Assembly (NCBI GenBank): GCA_964510225.1 | Contig: CAZEAN010000070.1 | Location: forward strand, 1-31,704 | Length of the DNA: 31,704 bases | Origin: CAZEAN01 sp964510225 | Lineage (GTDB): Bacteria; Planctomycetota; Planctomycetia; Isosphaerales; Isosphaeraceae | Reading direction: 5' to 3' | Shown: in pieces, positions 1 through 8,861 of the stretch | How the letters are laid out: each line of letters starts with the position of its first letter | Position numbering within the stretch: the stretch's first letter is position 1 | Notes under the pieces: generated by a model | Told to the model about the DNA's origin: nothing | Databases searched by the model: none | What the model saw: only the letters and a program-made list of their open reading frames with translations | Program-made: the position numbers and the translations under genes

Positions 1-77
1 CCGGCCCGCGGAGCGAACGCTGTGAGTGACCCGCAGGCGCCGCGGCGGGCCGGGTCCGCTGCAGCGCGAGGTTAGGC
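1..77 (-). other. attC-like integron recombination site (partial)
   Basis: Read on the minus strand, the site begins with the core GCCTAAC (77 to 71), which fits the RYYYAAC consensus. An arm follows, then a perfect 9-bp inverted repeat: CCGGCCCGC at 1-9 pairs with GCGGGCCGG at 45-53 on the plus strand. This is the layout of the folded attC sites of chromosomal integrons. The opposite outer arm and its GTTRRRY core would lie left of position 1. The TAA stop of the adjacent gene lies within the core, as is typical for cassette genes. The second half of the site cannot be seen. Confidence 0.72.
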
Positions 78-521
78 GTCGGCCCGCTCGATACCACGAG
101 CCAAAGTCACTGCCAGGCCGACCCCCAATTCGGCGAGTTCGCGCAATTCACTGTTTGAGAGAACGAGAACCTCGCTCCCGGTGGCAAAGCAATCGAGTTC
201 GACCTCCCAGCCCCGGGCCGTCAGCGTCTTGAGCGCCTCGGCAAGCTCTCGAAGACGGGCGAGCCAGAGATAGAATTGCTCGTGGAGGGGACGATTCTTC
301 TTGTAGCGATCGGGAAGGAAGTGCTTCCATCCGCCTTCCTCATGAACGCTGTCGAAGTGTCGGATAGAGCCGTCGGGCCTCAAGAAAGCCCTTCGCTCGC
401 CCTGCCGCCAGGACTGGTGAGCCTCCATTCCGAGGGCCTTCGTCACCTCCTCGGGGTCGAGGTCCTCGCCCACGATGATGAGCGTCACAGAGCAGCAGTG
501 TTCGGCACCTTCGCCCGGCAT
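72..521 (-). CDS. DUF4279 domain protein, integron cassette gene
   Basis: The protein of 149 residues begins MPGEGAEHCC and contains the DUF4279 pattern: a strand-rich start, then GEDLDPEEVTKALG and SWRQGE, and a C-terminal helical part with LSNSELRELAELG. The molecular function of this family is not known, but it is common among integron cassettes. A longer reading frame starts at 578, but the ATG at 519-521 lies 12 bases inside a GTTAGGC core (540 to 534) and follows a G-rich stretch, which is the usual layout for a cassette gene. The stop TAA is embedded in the attC core at 71-77. The gene therefore fits a mobile cassette exactly, and its product is probably cytoplasmic. I am confident of the family and fairly confident of the shorter start. 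Confidence 0.8.
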   Translation of the reverse strand: MPGEGAEHCCSVTLIIVGEDLDPEEVTKALGMEAHQSWRQGERRAFLRPDGSIRHFDSVHEEGGWKHFLPDRYKKNRPLHEQFYLWLARLRELAEALKTLTARGWEVELDCFATGSEVLVLSNSELRELAELGVGLAVTLARGIERADA

Positions 522-533
522 GCGCCCCCCGCC

Positions 534-540
534 GCCTAAC
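534..540 (-). other. cassette junction core site (GTTRRRY)
   Basis: GTTAGGC on the minus strand matches the integron core consensus and sits 12 bases before the DUF4279 start codon. The sequence behind it (541-620) has no palindromic attC structure and no attI-like pair of sites. It therefore looks like the outer boundary of the cassette, either inserted at a secondary site or the last one in an integrase-less cassette cluster. Confidence 0.55.
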
Positions 541-993
541 CAAGTAGTAGAAGGATAAAAGTCGGCAATATCGGACACTGATTCTTCGGTCTAACCTTAC
601 AGCCAGGAATTGTATGCCAGCATTTATTACGAAATCAAGCGAACCCAGTGTAATAGACGGAAGCATCGGGAGCGAGAAAATGCCGAAGTTCTTAGGTCAG
701 ATATACCAACACACCAACCGTGGCAGTCTCCGAGGGCGGGGAATGGGCGGGGAATTCGGACGGAACCGATGCCGAACTGTCCGGAGTCCCCGCTACGACA
801 AGAAATGTGCCACGGAATCAGAAACAATAGGACGATCCGCTCAATCGATAGGATCGCCACGCTTAGTTGGGTAATCCGACGTCACGACGGGTAGCTATCC
901 CCCATATTTACCCTGCGCGATCGCAAGAAATGAGATTCGGATGGTTCGTTCACCATGCGGTCTCATTAGAGGTTGCAGAGAGGATGGTGTCCG
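541..993. other. intergenic stretch without a recognisable gene
   Basis: Short frames exist on both strands, but none shows a ribosome binding site, a domain or a plausible composition. I see no RNA gene or riboswitch. It separates the cassette from the lipoprotein gene and probably holds the promoter of the latter. Confidence 0.5.
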
Positions 994-1338
994 ATGTTAA
1001 GAGTCAAACAAACTATTGGGGTTCTAAGTCTCGCGGCGATCATCTGTTTCAGTGGTTGCAAAAGCGCTGGCTCAAGGCAGAATACGTTTTCCAGTGAGCC
1101 AATCCTCACCGACCCCGGTCGGATCAGTGCCGCGCCAGATTCGGTCGAACTCGATCCACTACCGCCACCTCGTGTATCGGCCGTCGAACGCCATCCTTTG
1201 CTCCGGAAACCGGTGGAGTACTATGAAGGGATTGAAAGTGGTCCCGTCGGAAAAACGGCATCCGCTGTTTTGATCGGCGTCCCTGCCGGAGTAGCCGGCG
1301 AAATCCGCCAAATTGTCGCAGGTTCACCACCCCGATAA
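994..1338 (+). CDS. small predicted lipoprotein
   Basis: This hypothetical protein has 114 residues. It starts MLRVKQ, followed by a hydrophobic stretch and a lipobox ending FSGC, so Cys22 would be lipidated after signal peptidase II cleavage. The mature part is short, proline-rich in the middle (PLPPP) and has no recognisable domain. An upstream GTG would add seven residues before the signal peptide, but the ATG at 994 gives a standard lipoprotein signal and is preceded by GAGAGG. The gene is monocistronic and converges on the SDR gene at 1351. Function is unknown. Confidence 0.6.
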   Translation: MLRVKQTIGVLSLAAIICFSGCKSAGSRQNTFSSEPILTDPGRISAAPDSVELDPLPPPRVSAVERHPLLRKPVEYYEGIESGPVGKTASAVLIGVPAGVAGEIRQIVAGSPPR

Positions 1339-1350
1339 TTCGAGGTCGAT

Positions 1351-2136
1351 TCAGCCTCCTTCCCGGATGGTCGTCAAACGATCCGCCGTCCACTCAAAGA
1401 GCGGATCAGGCATTGCTTGGACAACTCGGAGTAACGCCAACGACGGCCAAGGGAAGTTTATCACCCGACGCTTCCGTTCGACTCCTCGACGGATGATCCT
1501 TGCCGCGCGTTCTGCCGTCATCAGAAATGGGAGGCGGTGGTCGATTTCCGACGTCATTTCAGTGGTCACATAACCGGGATGGACCGTCGTAACCGTAATA
1601 CCCAAGAGACGGAGTTCAACGCGGAGCCCTTGTAGGAATGTCGTGAGTGCTGCCTTGGTCGCGCAATAACCAAAAGAACCAGGAAAGCCCCGGAAGCCTG
1701 CGAGGCTGCTTATTCCAACGATCTGTCCAGTACCTCGTGATTTCAGGGACGGTAAGATCGCTTCGATTGCACAGGCAGCGCCGAGATAGTTTACTCGAAC
1801 GAGTTGCTCCAACTCTTCGACTCGGTATGACGCGCCTGGTGTCCTGAGCGACTGCCCGGCGTTAGCGATCAATAAGTCAACCTCCCCCAGCCGACACTCC
1901 AGAGCTTTTACTGCTAACCGGGTTTGATCGAAATCCGCCGCATCCGCAACCTCCCAGGTAGCTGCCTCGTTACCAAAGCCTTGGCAAAGTTCCTCGGCGA
2001 GTGCGGCCAAGCGATCGCCCCGACGTGCGGTCAATCCCACCCGGACTCCTTGAGACGCCCACTCTCTGGCTAATGCAGCGCCGATTCCGCTTGAAGCCCC
2101 AGTGATTATTGCTGTCCGAACTCTCGTGATCGCCAC
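1351..2136 (-). CDS. SDR family NAD(P)-dependent oxidoreductase
   Basis: This is a classical short-chain dehydrogenase of 261 residues. It has the nucleotide-binding TGASSGIG at 12-19, ANAG at 91-94, the structural Asn in RVNYLG near 116, and the catalytic Ser144, Tyr157 and Lys161 (YCATK). Arg residues after the second strand (TARRGDR, 37-42) suggest NADP(H) preference. The later part (HPGYVTTEM) is the substrate-loop region of the DltE/YqjQ-like SDRs. The substrate cannot be told from sequence. The gene stands alone and diverges from the secreted-protein gene at 2350 across about 210 bases. Confidence 0.9.
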   Translation of the reverse strand: MAITRVRTAIITGASSGIGAALAREWASQGVRVGLTARRGDRLAALAEELCQGFGNEAATWEVADAADFDQTRLAVKALECRLGEVDLLIANAGQSLRTPGASYRVEELEQLVRVNYLGAACAIEAILPSLKSRGTGQIVGISSLAGFRGFPGSFGYCATKAALTTFLQGLRVELRLLGITVTTVHPGYVTTEMTSEIDHRLPFLMTAERAARIIRRGVERKRRVINFPWPSLALLRVVQAMPDPLFEWTADRLTTIREGG

Positions 2137-2349
2137 GCAACGCCCCGCTCCACTTTTTTGAAAGAATCCGCGACTCCGTTCCCTCGTTGACTCGAAGATG
2201 AGGAATAGCCAAATAGAAACGATTCTTCAAGGATCGCCTGTGATCGGAACTCAAGGCTCCTCAATCAGCTATCGTTCCCACGTCGAACGTACTGATGAGA
2301 ACATGGTGATTGGGAGATTGAAGACTCGAAACGTCTGAAGGTGAGACCG

Positions 2350-3441
2350 ATGAGGCAGATCACTCTATTGATTCCGATCGTCGGGGGTCTCGGACTCACT
2401 GCGTTCCTGCTCTGCACAACATCAACTGTTCATGGGGCTCCTTCATTGGGGATGGGGATCAACCAGGAGATCGAAGCCGCTCCCGAACCGCCAGCAATTC
2501 CAATTCCTGAAGCGCCTCCGCAGCCTTCACAGCGACCGATCGCAACGCTGATTCGCCAACCGGAAACCCATCCGAAGCCAAATCGAATCCTCGTCGGGCC
2601 AACCCGGCTCCAAATCGCTGGCCACGGACCGATTGCCGATCGGACAACCCCGCTCCCGATCCGAATGCCCGCGCCTTCAATTCGAGTCAGTGAGAGGACC
2701 GAGGAAATCCTCGTGTTGTCGATGGTCGAACGGGCAGAGGAAGACGCAACGGCCACGGAACCGGAAATGGTGATTCAATCTCCTGTAGTACCTCCCCCCG
2801 CTAACCAACCTGCAATCTCGGTCGAACGCCTCCCCTTGATCACGGAAGAACGGAATGGAGATACGCTCGACGAATCTACACCACTTCTGATCGCACCGCC
2901 GCGGTCGAGCCTGAGCGACCTTCCCTCTCCTCTGACCGGATTGCCTTCACTGGAGAGTCTCAACCGCTTGATGGAATCAGACCCTGAAGACGAGAAGTCA
3001 ACGGAAGAGAAAGAATCCAAGGCCTCTGAAGATCAGAAGCGAACATCGGAGACTGATTCAGACCGCGACCTTCAGAACGAAAGCTCCCGGCGCCAAGGAC
3101 TCCTCAGTGGGATGGTCCGGAGGTTAGGCGAACGATTCGAAGGTGATGGTCGCGTAGGACTGTTTCGGAACGGATCAACAACCTCTCGGACTGAAGCCCC
3201 GGTGATCTCTCCTGCCGACCCCGCCGACCCGATCGCAGTTGCAAACATGAAAAAGGCGATCGGGAGACATGTCCTGGCGTCGCAGAAGCATCGAATCGAG
3301 GCACTTGAAGTCCTCGTCAACGATCGTCGAATCCATCTCCGAGCACGAGCCGCTTTCCTTTGGCAGCGCCCCGCGCTCCGTCGCGCCCTCGAAGCCGTCC
3401 CAGTTCCTCCCGGCTATCGGACAACCGTTGAAGTTCGCTGA
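2350..3441 (+). CDS. proline-rich secreted protein with C-terminal BON-like domain
   Basis: The protein has 363 residues. An N-terminal signal peptide (about 1-30, ending VHGA) is followed by a long low-complexity region rich in Pro, Glu and Ser, including an acidic and lysine-rich stretch (SDPEDEKSTEEKESK). The last 70 residues resemble a BON domain: helix, then EALEVLVNDRRIHLRA, then a helix and VPPGYRTTVEV. BON domains are associated with binding to membranes or envelope polymers. A GTG at 2341 is an alternative start, but the AAGGTGA just before the ATG at 2350 fits that codon. It is probably periplasmic or envelope-associated. The role is unknown. Confidence 0.65.
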   Translation: MRQITLLIPIVGGLGLTAFLLCTTSTVHGAPSLGMGINQEIEAAPEPPAIPIPEAPPQPSQRPIATLIRQPETHPKPNRILVGPTRLQIAGHGPIADRTTPLPIRMPAPSIRVSERTEEILVLSMVERAEEDATATEPEMVIQSPVVPPPANQPAISVERLPLITEERNGDTLDESTPLLIAPPRSSLSDLPSPLTGLPSLESLNRLMESDPEDEKSTEEKESKASEDQKRTSETDSDRDLQNESSRRQGLLSGMVRRLGERFEGDGRVGLFRNGSTTSRTEAPVISPADPADPIAVANMKKAIGRHVLASQKHRIEALEVLVNDRRIHLRARAAFLWQRPALRRALEAVPVPPGYRTTVEVR

Positions 3442-3511
3442 TCTGATCTACCGGAGAGATCGATTTTGGAGCGGCCGCGAAAGTGCCGCGAACCCAACTG
3501 GATCCTCTCTC

Positions 3512-4177
3512 TTACCTGGTGTAGAGGTAGGTCTGGCTCAGCCACCGACCAATGACCCGATATTGGATTGCTTCGAAGCGTGAATCTCCTCGAAGGGGGT
3601 CAAGTTCTTCATCTGTCAGTATAGCAATGTGGTTTAAACCCAGTTCGCAAGCCTGCTCGAGGGAATTGAGAGCAAGCCTTGTCTCGTCGTTATCGACATA
3701 GGCACATGCCTCGTTATAAAACGGCAAGGCAAGCAACTCAACTTTGGATGATTCAAATTCGTCGATACGCCTCCGTTCCAACAAATCCCGGGCAGCTTGA
3801 GCCGAAAGCAAGAAATAGCGACTACTCACAGGCCGCTGACCCTGCTCCCAAGCATCTGCCCCCCATATATGGGTCGAATTGATCATCTTCGTCAGCAACA
3901 CTTCATCTACAATATCCCAATCGAGGGCTTCCTCGATATATCCACTCCGGAGTTCGTGTAATTCAGCGGGAGTCTCGCATGCTTTTTCGTACAACTCTTG
4001 AGGTGATAATGCAACCTCATGTTTGCCCGCTCCAAATGCAAACTGTTTCTCGTTCAGAATCAGTATCCACACAAGCACAGCTCCTAAGAACAAGATAAGA
4101 ATAGCAGGCAATACGTACATAAGATTAACAGTAACAGGGTTTGACGACTGTCGATTATTTAAGAGTTGCTGATTCAT
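3512..4177 (-). CDS. membrane-anchored protein with TPR-like C-terminus
   Basis: From the ATG at 4175-4177 the protein has 221 residues. A single membrane helix lies at about 18-41. A soluble region follows whose C-terminal part (FYNEACAYVDNDETRLALNS, then LEQACELG and DEELDPLRGDSRFEAI) matches the end-of-group TPR pattern common in planctomycete proteins. GGAAAG precedes this ATG. Starts at 4189 and 4276 are possible but lack a site or add an unlikely extension. Such repeats usually bind protein partners; the partner here is unknown. The gene converges on the BON-like protein gene and has no operon partner. Confidence 0.65.
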   Translation of the reverse strand: MNQQLLNNRQSSNPVTVNLMYVLPAILILFLGAVLVWILILNEKQFAFGAGKHEVALSPQELYEKACETPAELHELRSGYIEEALDWDIVDEVLLTKMINSTHIWGADAWEQGQRPVSSRYFLLSAQAARDLLERRRIDEFESSKVELLALPFYNEACAYVDNDETRLALNSLEQACELGLNHIAILTDEELDPLRGDSRFEAIQYRVIGRWLSQTYLYTR

Positions 4178-4458
4178 CGTACTTTCCATCGGGGGAGGTA
4201 GGGAGGAACTCAATTGGATTACACCAAGATCGACGTAGATCAAGGGTGACTTTATTTGATCGCTTTCGACAATCAATGTAAAGCCTTTTTAAACCCAAAT
4301 GAATCACTCGAATTCAACTTCGCTCGTGGACTTGGGGATCCATCAATCCTGGTCTGGCTTCTGGAGACGGTTGCGATCAGGATGGATTGGTTAAACGACG
4401 CCGAGATAATCCAGTCATCAAGAAGTTCTTGGGTGCACAAGGTGCGCGGGGAGGCTCG

Positions 4459-5283
4459 ATGAAGCTTGGTCTAATCAGTTCTGCCTGGGTCCAAGCGGGG
4501 CAGGGAACCGCATTTGGTCTCCAAAAGACCAAGGAACTGGGCTTCGATACGATCGATATTTTCACTGACCCACTCGAAATTGATATCCAGGAACGCAAAC
4601 TGATCAAGGATGCCTGTGATCATCTCGGACTCCCGATCGTGAGTTTACCCTGCGTGGCGGTCGGGCTCATCGATTTCAATCCAAGCGTTCAAAAATTCCA
4701 TTTGGAACGATGTCTCAAATTTCTCGATCTTGCTTACGAATACGAAGCGCGTAATCTTTTACTCGTTATCGGGGAATACATTTGGGACCGCCAGGTAATT
4801 CCGCCTGAGGAGCAGTGGTCAGCTGGGGTTGACAACGTCAGGATTCTCGGGGAACGCGCCGACGAGCTTGATCTCGAGATCGCAATCGAGCTGGAGCCTT
4901 TCCCTCTCTCGCTGGTCAATGACGTCCCCAAGATGGTGAAGTTTCTCGATGACGTGGATCATCCTGCGGTCAAAGCCAACATCGATATCTCCCACCTCGT
5001 TCTTTCTCAACAGCCACCGGAGTCGATTCGAGCGCTCACGGGACGCGTTGCCCACGTTCACATTTCTGATTGCGATGGCCAAGTGCATGGTGACCTTCCG
5101 CCCGGTCGTGGGATAGTCGATTTTGCGGGCTACCTTGCCGAAATCAGAGCACTCGATCTTCCCGAGGCCACCATCGCGATCGAGCTCGAATATTCGCCCG
5201 AACCGGAAGCGATCGTTAATTGGGTCCGTGAAGCATTTGAGACGACCAGTCAGCTCATGCGTGAGGCGGGACTCAGATCGTGA
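4459..5283 (+). CDS. sugar phosphate isomerase/epimerase (xylose isomerase-like TIM barrel)
   Basis: The protein of 274 residues has the AP-endonuclease-2/xylose isomerase-like barrel fold. The likely metal ligands are Glu144 (AIELEP), Asp176 (NIDISH), His201 (HVHISD) and Glu242 (IELEY). Family members interconvert ketoses or inositol derivatives with a divalent metal; the substrate here is unknown. GGGGAGG lies four bases before the ATG at 4459, and the conserved N-terminus (MKLGLISSAW) begins there, so the longer reading frame from 4387 is not used. The stop codon overlaps the GTG start of the permease gene by four bases (GTGA), which implies coupled translation. Confidence 0.85.
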   Translation: MKLGLISSAWVQAGQGTAFGLQKTKELGFDTIDIFTDPLEIDIQERKLIKDACDHLGLPIVSLPCVAVGLIDFNPSVQKFHLERCLKFLDLAYEYEARNLLLVIGEYIWDRQVIPPEEQWSAGVDNVRILGERADELDLEIAIELEPFPLSLVNDVPKMVKFLDDVDHPAVKANIDISHLVLSQQPPESIRALTGRVAHVHISDCDGQVHGDLPPGRGIVDFAGYLAEIRALDLPEATIAIELEYSPEPEAIVNWVREAFETTSQLMREAGLRS

Positions 5284-6950
5284 GCAGTCTGCCTTCGAGC
5301 TCGGTCGATCGATGGTGGGGCCGAGTCGGCCAGACTGCCATCGCAACTGTCTTGCTGGCCACGATAGGCTGGCCACTGATCGCAACTGTCCTGGAGTCGC
5401 TCCGAGGAGACCAGGGAACAGCAATCGGTAGTGGATTGATTAGCTCCACCGGCCTCGCCCGTGAGTCAAGTCTCATCATCGGGCCCGCTTGGGCGACATG
5501 CTGCGTCACGGGGACTGCAGTCGCAATTGCATCGCTAATCGGCCTTCCACTGGCGGTCCTCCTCTTTCGGACCGATCTCCCCGGCCATCGGATTATCCTC
5601 GGTCTCATGGGCGCGATCTTGTTCCTACCGATGCCAGTTTACGTTGCCGGCTGGTTGGGAGGATTCGGAAACGCCGGCTATGAACAGTTGTTTGGTTCAA
5701 GACCAATTCTACGAGGCTGGGTGGGTGCCGGATTTGTCCATGGGATGGCGGGGATTCCTTGGATGGTTCTGCTCGGTGGGGTCGGGCTCCGATCGGCGGA
5801 CCGTCGGATGGAAGAGTCGGCGTTGCTTGATCTACCGGCCTGGCGGGTCCTGATCGAGATCACCCTCCGGCAGAGCGTTGGCGCAATTCTTGGCGCCGCT
5901 CTTGTCGTCGCTGTGCTCACATCCTCAGACATGACGGTAACCGACATCCTTGTAGTCCGAACTTTTGCTGAAGAAGCGTATGTTCAAAATGCGTTTGGAA
6001 GACCTCCAGCGGTGATCGCCCTGGTCGCGATCCCCCCAACGGTTGTCTTCGGAACCCTCCTGTTCCTGGGATCATTGACAATTCTCCAACTCGATCCCGC
6101 GCGTGTTGCCTCACCCTCGATCAAGGCATTGCGGTGGCGTCTCGGGCCCTGGCGGTGGTGGATAGCGGTTCTGGTTGGATTGACGACCGCAGCAATCCTG
6201 GGTCCACCAATTCTCGCCATGTTCTGGCGAGCCGGACGTGTCGGAAACCCCGTGCTTTCCGATGCCCCAGCCTCGACATCGATGATCGGAATGTTCCGAA
6301 CTCTCTATTATTCCATGATCGATGTTAGTGGGCCGTTGATCGAAACCAGCGGGCGGGCCGCGTTGGGGGCCGGACTGACAACGGCAACCGCCTGGAGTCT
6401 CGCCTGGCTTGCACGCGGCCCAGGCCCCTGGCGCTGGGTTACTTGCCTCGTAGTTGCGTTGCTATTGGCACTCCCTGGTCCTGTAGCAGGGATCGCACTC
6501 AAATTAGCTTATCGTTTGATCGGACCAATCCACGATACGAGTCTGATTGTACTGCTGGGATACTTACAGCGATCGTTACCGTTCGCGATCTTGATCTGCT
6601 GGCCAGCCATCCGGACCATCCCTGAAACAGTTCTCGAATCCTCAATTGTGGACGGCTCAACAGGACCAGCACAACTCATCCGAATCGCTATCCCGATGAC
6701 TTCGAGCGCTATTATTGGGGCATGGGGTGTTTCATTTGTGATTGCGATGGGAGAACTTCCGATCACGAACCTCGTAGAACCACCAGGTATCAACTCACTC
6801 CCAGTTTTCATTTGGCAACAGATGCACTTCGGCGTCGATAGTAGAATCTCTGGGATTGGGATCTGCTTGCTTGTCTTTTACGGAGCGATAAGTACAGCAG
6901 CCGTCTTCGGGCTTGGGCAAGCCTACCGAAGTCAGCAAGTAACACACTGA
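5280..6950 (+). CDS. iron-type ABC transporter permease, two fused domains
   Basis: The polytopic membrane protein has 556 residues and about twelve helices. It contains two binding-protein-dependent permease domains, as in FbpB/ThiP-type Fe(III) importers. An EAA-like loop is visible in each half: MEESALLDLPAWRVLIEITL near 178-197 and VLESSIVDGSTGP in the second half. The start is a GTG overlapping the stop of the epimerase gene, so the two are co-translated. No ATP-binding or periplasmic binding protein gene is adjacent, so those parts must be encoded elsewhere. Iron is the likely substrate by family, but thiamine- or sugar-type transport cannot be excluded. Confidence 0.8.
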   Translation: MSSLPSSSVDRWWGRVGQTAIATVLLATIGWPLIATVLESLRGDQGTAIGSGLISSTGLARESSLIIGPAWATCCVTGTAVAIASLIGLPLAVLLFRTDLPGHRIILGLMGAILFLPMPVYVAGWLGGFGNAGYEQLFGSRPILRGWVGAGFVHGMAGIPWMVLLGGVGLRSADRRMEESALLDLPAWRVLIEITLRQSVGAILGAALVVAVLTSSDMTVTDILVVRTFAEEAYVQNAFGRPPAVIALVAIPPTVVFGTLLFLGSLTILQLDPARVASPSIKALRWRLGPWRWWIAVLVGLTTAAILGPPILAMFWRAGRVGNPVLSDAPASTSMIGMFRTLYYSMIDVSGPLIETSGRAALGAGLTTATAWSLAWLARGPGPWRWVTCLVVALLLALPGPVAGIALKLAYRLIGPIHDTSLIVLLGYLQRSLPFAILICWPAIRTIPETVLESSIVDGSTGPAQLIRIAIPMTSSAIIGAWGVSFVIAMGELPITNLVEPPGINSLPVFIWQQMHFGVDSRISGIGICLLVFYGAISTAAVFGLGQAYRSQQVTH

Positions 6951-7034
6951 TGATTATTCTATCCAGTCCTGGTACAAGATAAAGGGGAGACCTCCGAATA
7001 CCATCGGGGAGCCTTCAACAAAAACTGGAGAACC

Positions 7035-8861
7035 GTGTTCATGGCAACCCGAGTTGGACTGGGTCCGGTCTTCGCATTCGAATGGCTCACTGGATCGAGA
7101 CGTTGGCAAGGCTATGCGTTTCGATCTTTCTTAGTTCTGCTCATGCTCGCTGTCTTAGCTGTTGTTTGGTGGAAGTCGTCAGTCCGCCAAGGGTTGATCG
7201 CCACAAGTCAACTGCAAGCTGAGATTGGCCGGGATTTTTACATGGCGACCGTCTTCGTCTTGCTGGCGATTGTTGGACTGGCTGCCCCTGCTGCAACGGC
7301 GGGTACGATCTGCCTCGATAAAGCACGCGGCAACCTTGCATTGATGTTCACTACTGATCTTTCTTCGACTGAAATCTTCCTCGGAAAACTGGCGGCACGG
7401 ATGGTTCCGGTCTTGGGGTTGATTGCCTGCACCACACCAGTGCTCGCCTTGATCCTCAGTTTCGGTGGTATTGAACCATTAGGACTCGCTGGCGCTATTT
7501 TGGTCATCCTCGCCTGTGCCGTCTTCGGCTGTACCCTTGCAATGGTTCTCTCGATCTGGGGCAAGAAAACTCATGAAGTATTATTGACAACCTATGCAGT
7601 TGGGCTGGTCTTTCTATTACTTGCTCCGATTTGGTCGGTATTCAGGTCCGATGTCCCACTCGAACTCCAAGGCGTTTATCAACAAGTCTACGCGTGGCTT
7701 CTACTCACCAATCCTATCGTCCTCTTGATCGCACCACTGGAACCAGTTGGTGGAATTGGGCAAGTGGGACTCAGGACTCAGTTGTTTTTTTGCTGCGCAA
7801 GTATTCTCGGTTCAATGCTGCTCATGATCCTGGGTGCCTTACAGATTCGTCGGGTTGTAGTCCAACAGTTGGGCCAAGGCTCTCGAACAAGGCGTCGGAC
7901 AAGGCAGTCGAAATCGCTGGAAGACGCTGGGTGGTATCGTCCCATCACGCCGATCTATGAGTCGATAAGGCGCATCTGGGATCGGGTACCCTCCCCCTCT
8001 CTGGAATCTAACCCTGTCCTGTGGCGTGAATGGCACCGGCGACGACCATCACGATGGACCATCCTGATCTGGGGACTCTACATTCTACTGGCTAGTGGTT
8101 TCACACTCCGCGCGATCGTTGGAACGATTACCACTGGCACAACAGCAATGAATGAGGGATCGGTCGTCAACGGCTTCCAGGTCCTCGGCGGTCTCTTGTT
8201 GCTCAGTGTTTCAGCCTGCACAAGCCTTGCCGAAGAACGACAACGGGGGAGCCTTGACGTCCTCCTCACGACACCCCTCTCCACCCGGTCGATCGTGATG
8301 GGTAAGTGGTGGGGTTCGTTCCGGATGGTCCCGCTCTTGGCAATACTACCAATTCTGATGGTGACATTTGCCGCACTGGAGAGAGGAGCAGTACTGGAGA
8401 ATAGTGCTTTCGTCGCGCCGGTTTTGATCGGACTGATAGTGCTCTCCTATGGAGCCTGGATTACCAGCATGGGGCTCTTCCTTGCAACCCGAGTCAAGAA
8501 GTTTGGGAGGGCAGTAGGGATTGCCGTTGCATGCTATTTGGTCGTCGCTGTTGGTTCGATTCCTTTCTTTCTTGTATTGTTTGCCAGTCCTAATGATATC
8601 GAAGAGCATCTCTGTACCATGAGTCCATTCTATGGTGTTGGCTATACGACAGCTCTACTCAGCGGATTGACCAGCTCGGAGTCCGAACTTGCAACACAAC
8701 TCATCTTCGTGACTCTGTACTCAATCGCCTACTCGATCCTGGCAGCCATCTTTCTCGGCTTGACGCTCGTAACGTTTAACCATGATCTCGGTCGGATGTC
8801 GGAGCAAAGACATCCCCCTACACGCTCATCGACAGTTATGGACAAGAAAGATTTGTCGTAA
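7035..8861 (+). CDS. ABC-2 type transporter permease (fused double)
   Basis: This large membrane protein of 608 residues is built from two ABC-2 membrane halves. The first covers about 1-275, with many hydrophobic helices and the loop TICLDKARGNLALMFTTDLS. The second starts after a charged linker near 330 and contains the matching loop SLAEERQRGSLDVLLTTPLS. That repeated loop (E/D-x-R-G-x-L-x-x-L-x-T-T) is the signature of Nod-factor/bacitracin-type exporters. No ATPase gene is beside it. GGAG precedes the GTG at 7035; an ATG at 7041 is the alternative. The stop abuts the stop of the next, convergent gene with no spacer. Confidence 0.8.
   Translation: MFMATRVGLGPVFAFEWLTGSRRWQGYAFRSFLVLLMLAVLAVVWWKSSVRQGLIATSQLQAEIGRDFYMATVFVLLAIVGLAAPAATAGTICLDKARGNLALMFTTDLSSTEIFLGKLAARMVPVLGLIACTTPVLALILSFGGIEPLGLAGAILVILACAVFGCTLAMVLSIWGKKTHEVLLTTYAVGLVFLLLAPIWSVFRSDVPLELQGVYQQVYAWLLLTNPIVLLIAPLEPVGGIGQVGLRTQLFFCCASILGSMLLMILGALQIRRVVVQQLGQGSRTRRRTRQSKSLEDAGWYRPITPIYESIRRIWDRVPSPSLESNPVLWREWHRRRPSRWTILIWGLYILLASGFTLRAIVGTITTGTTAMNEGSVVNGFQVLGGLLLLSVSACTSLAEERQRGSLDVLLTTPLSTRSIVMGKWWGSFRMVPLLAILPILMVTFAALERGAVLENSAFVAPVLIGLIVLSYGAWITSMGLFLATRVKKFGRAVGIAVACYLVVAVGSIPFFLVLFASPNDIEEHLCTMSPFYGVGYTTALLSGLTSSESELATQLIFVTLYSIAYSILAAIFLGLTLVTFNHDLGRMSEQRHPPTRSSTVMDKKDLS

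Noticed and set aside
541..972. Several frames of 76-94 codons on both strands
   Set aside because: None has a ribosome binding site, a domain or normal composition; they overlap one another.
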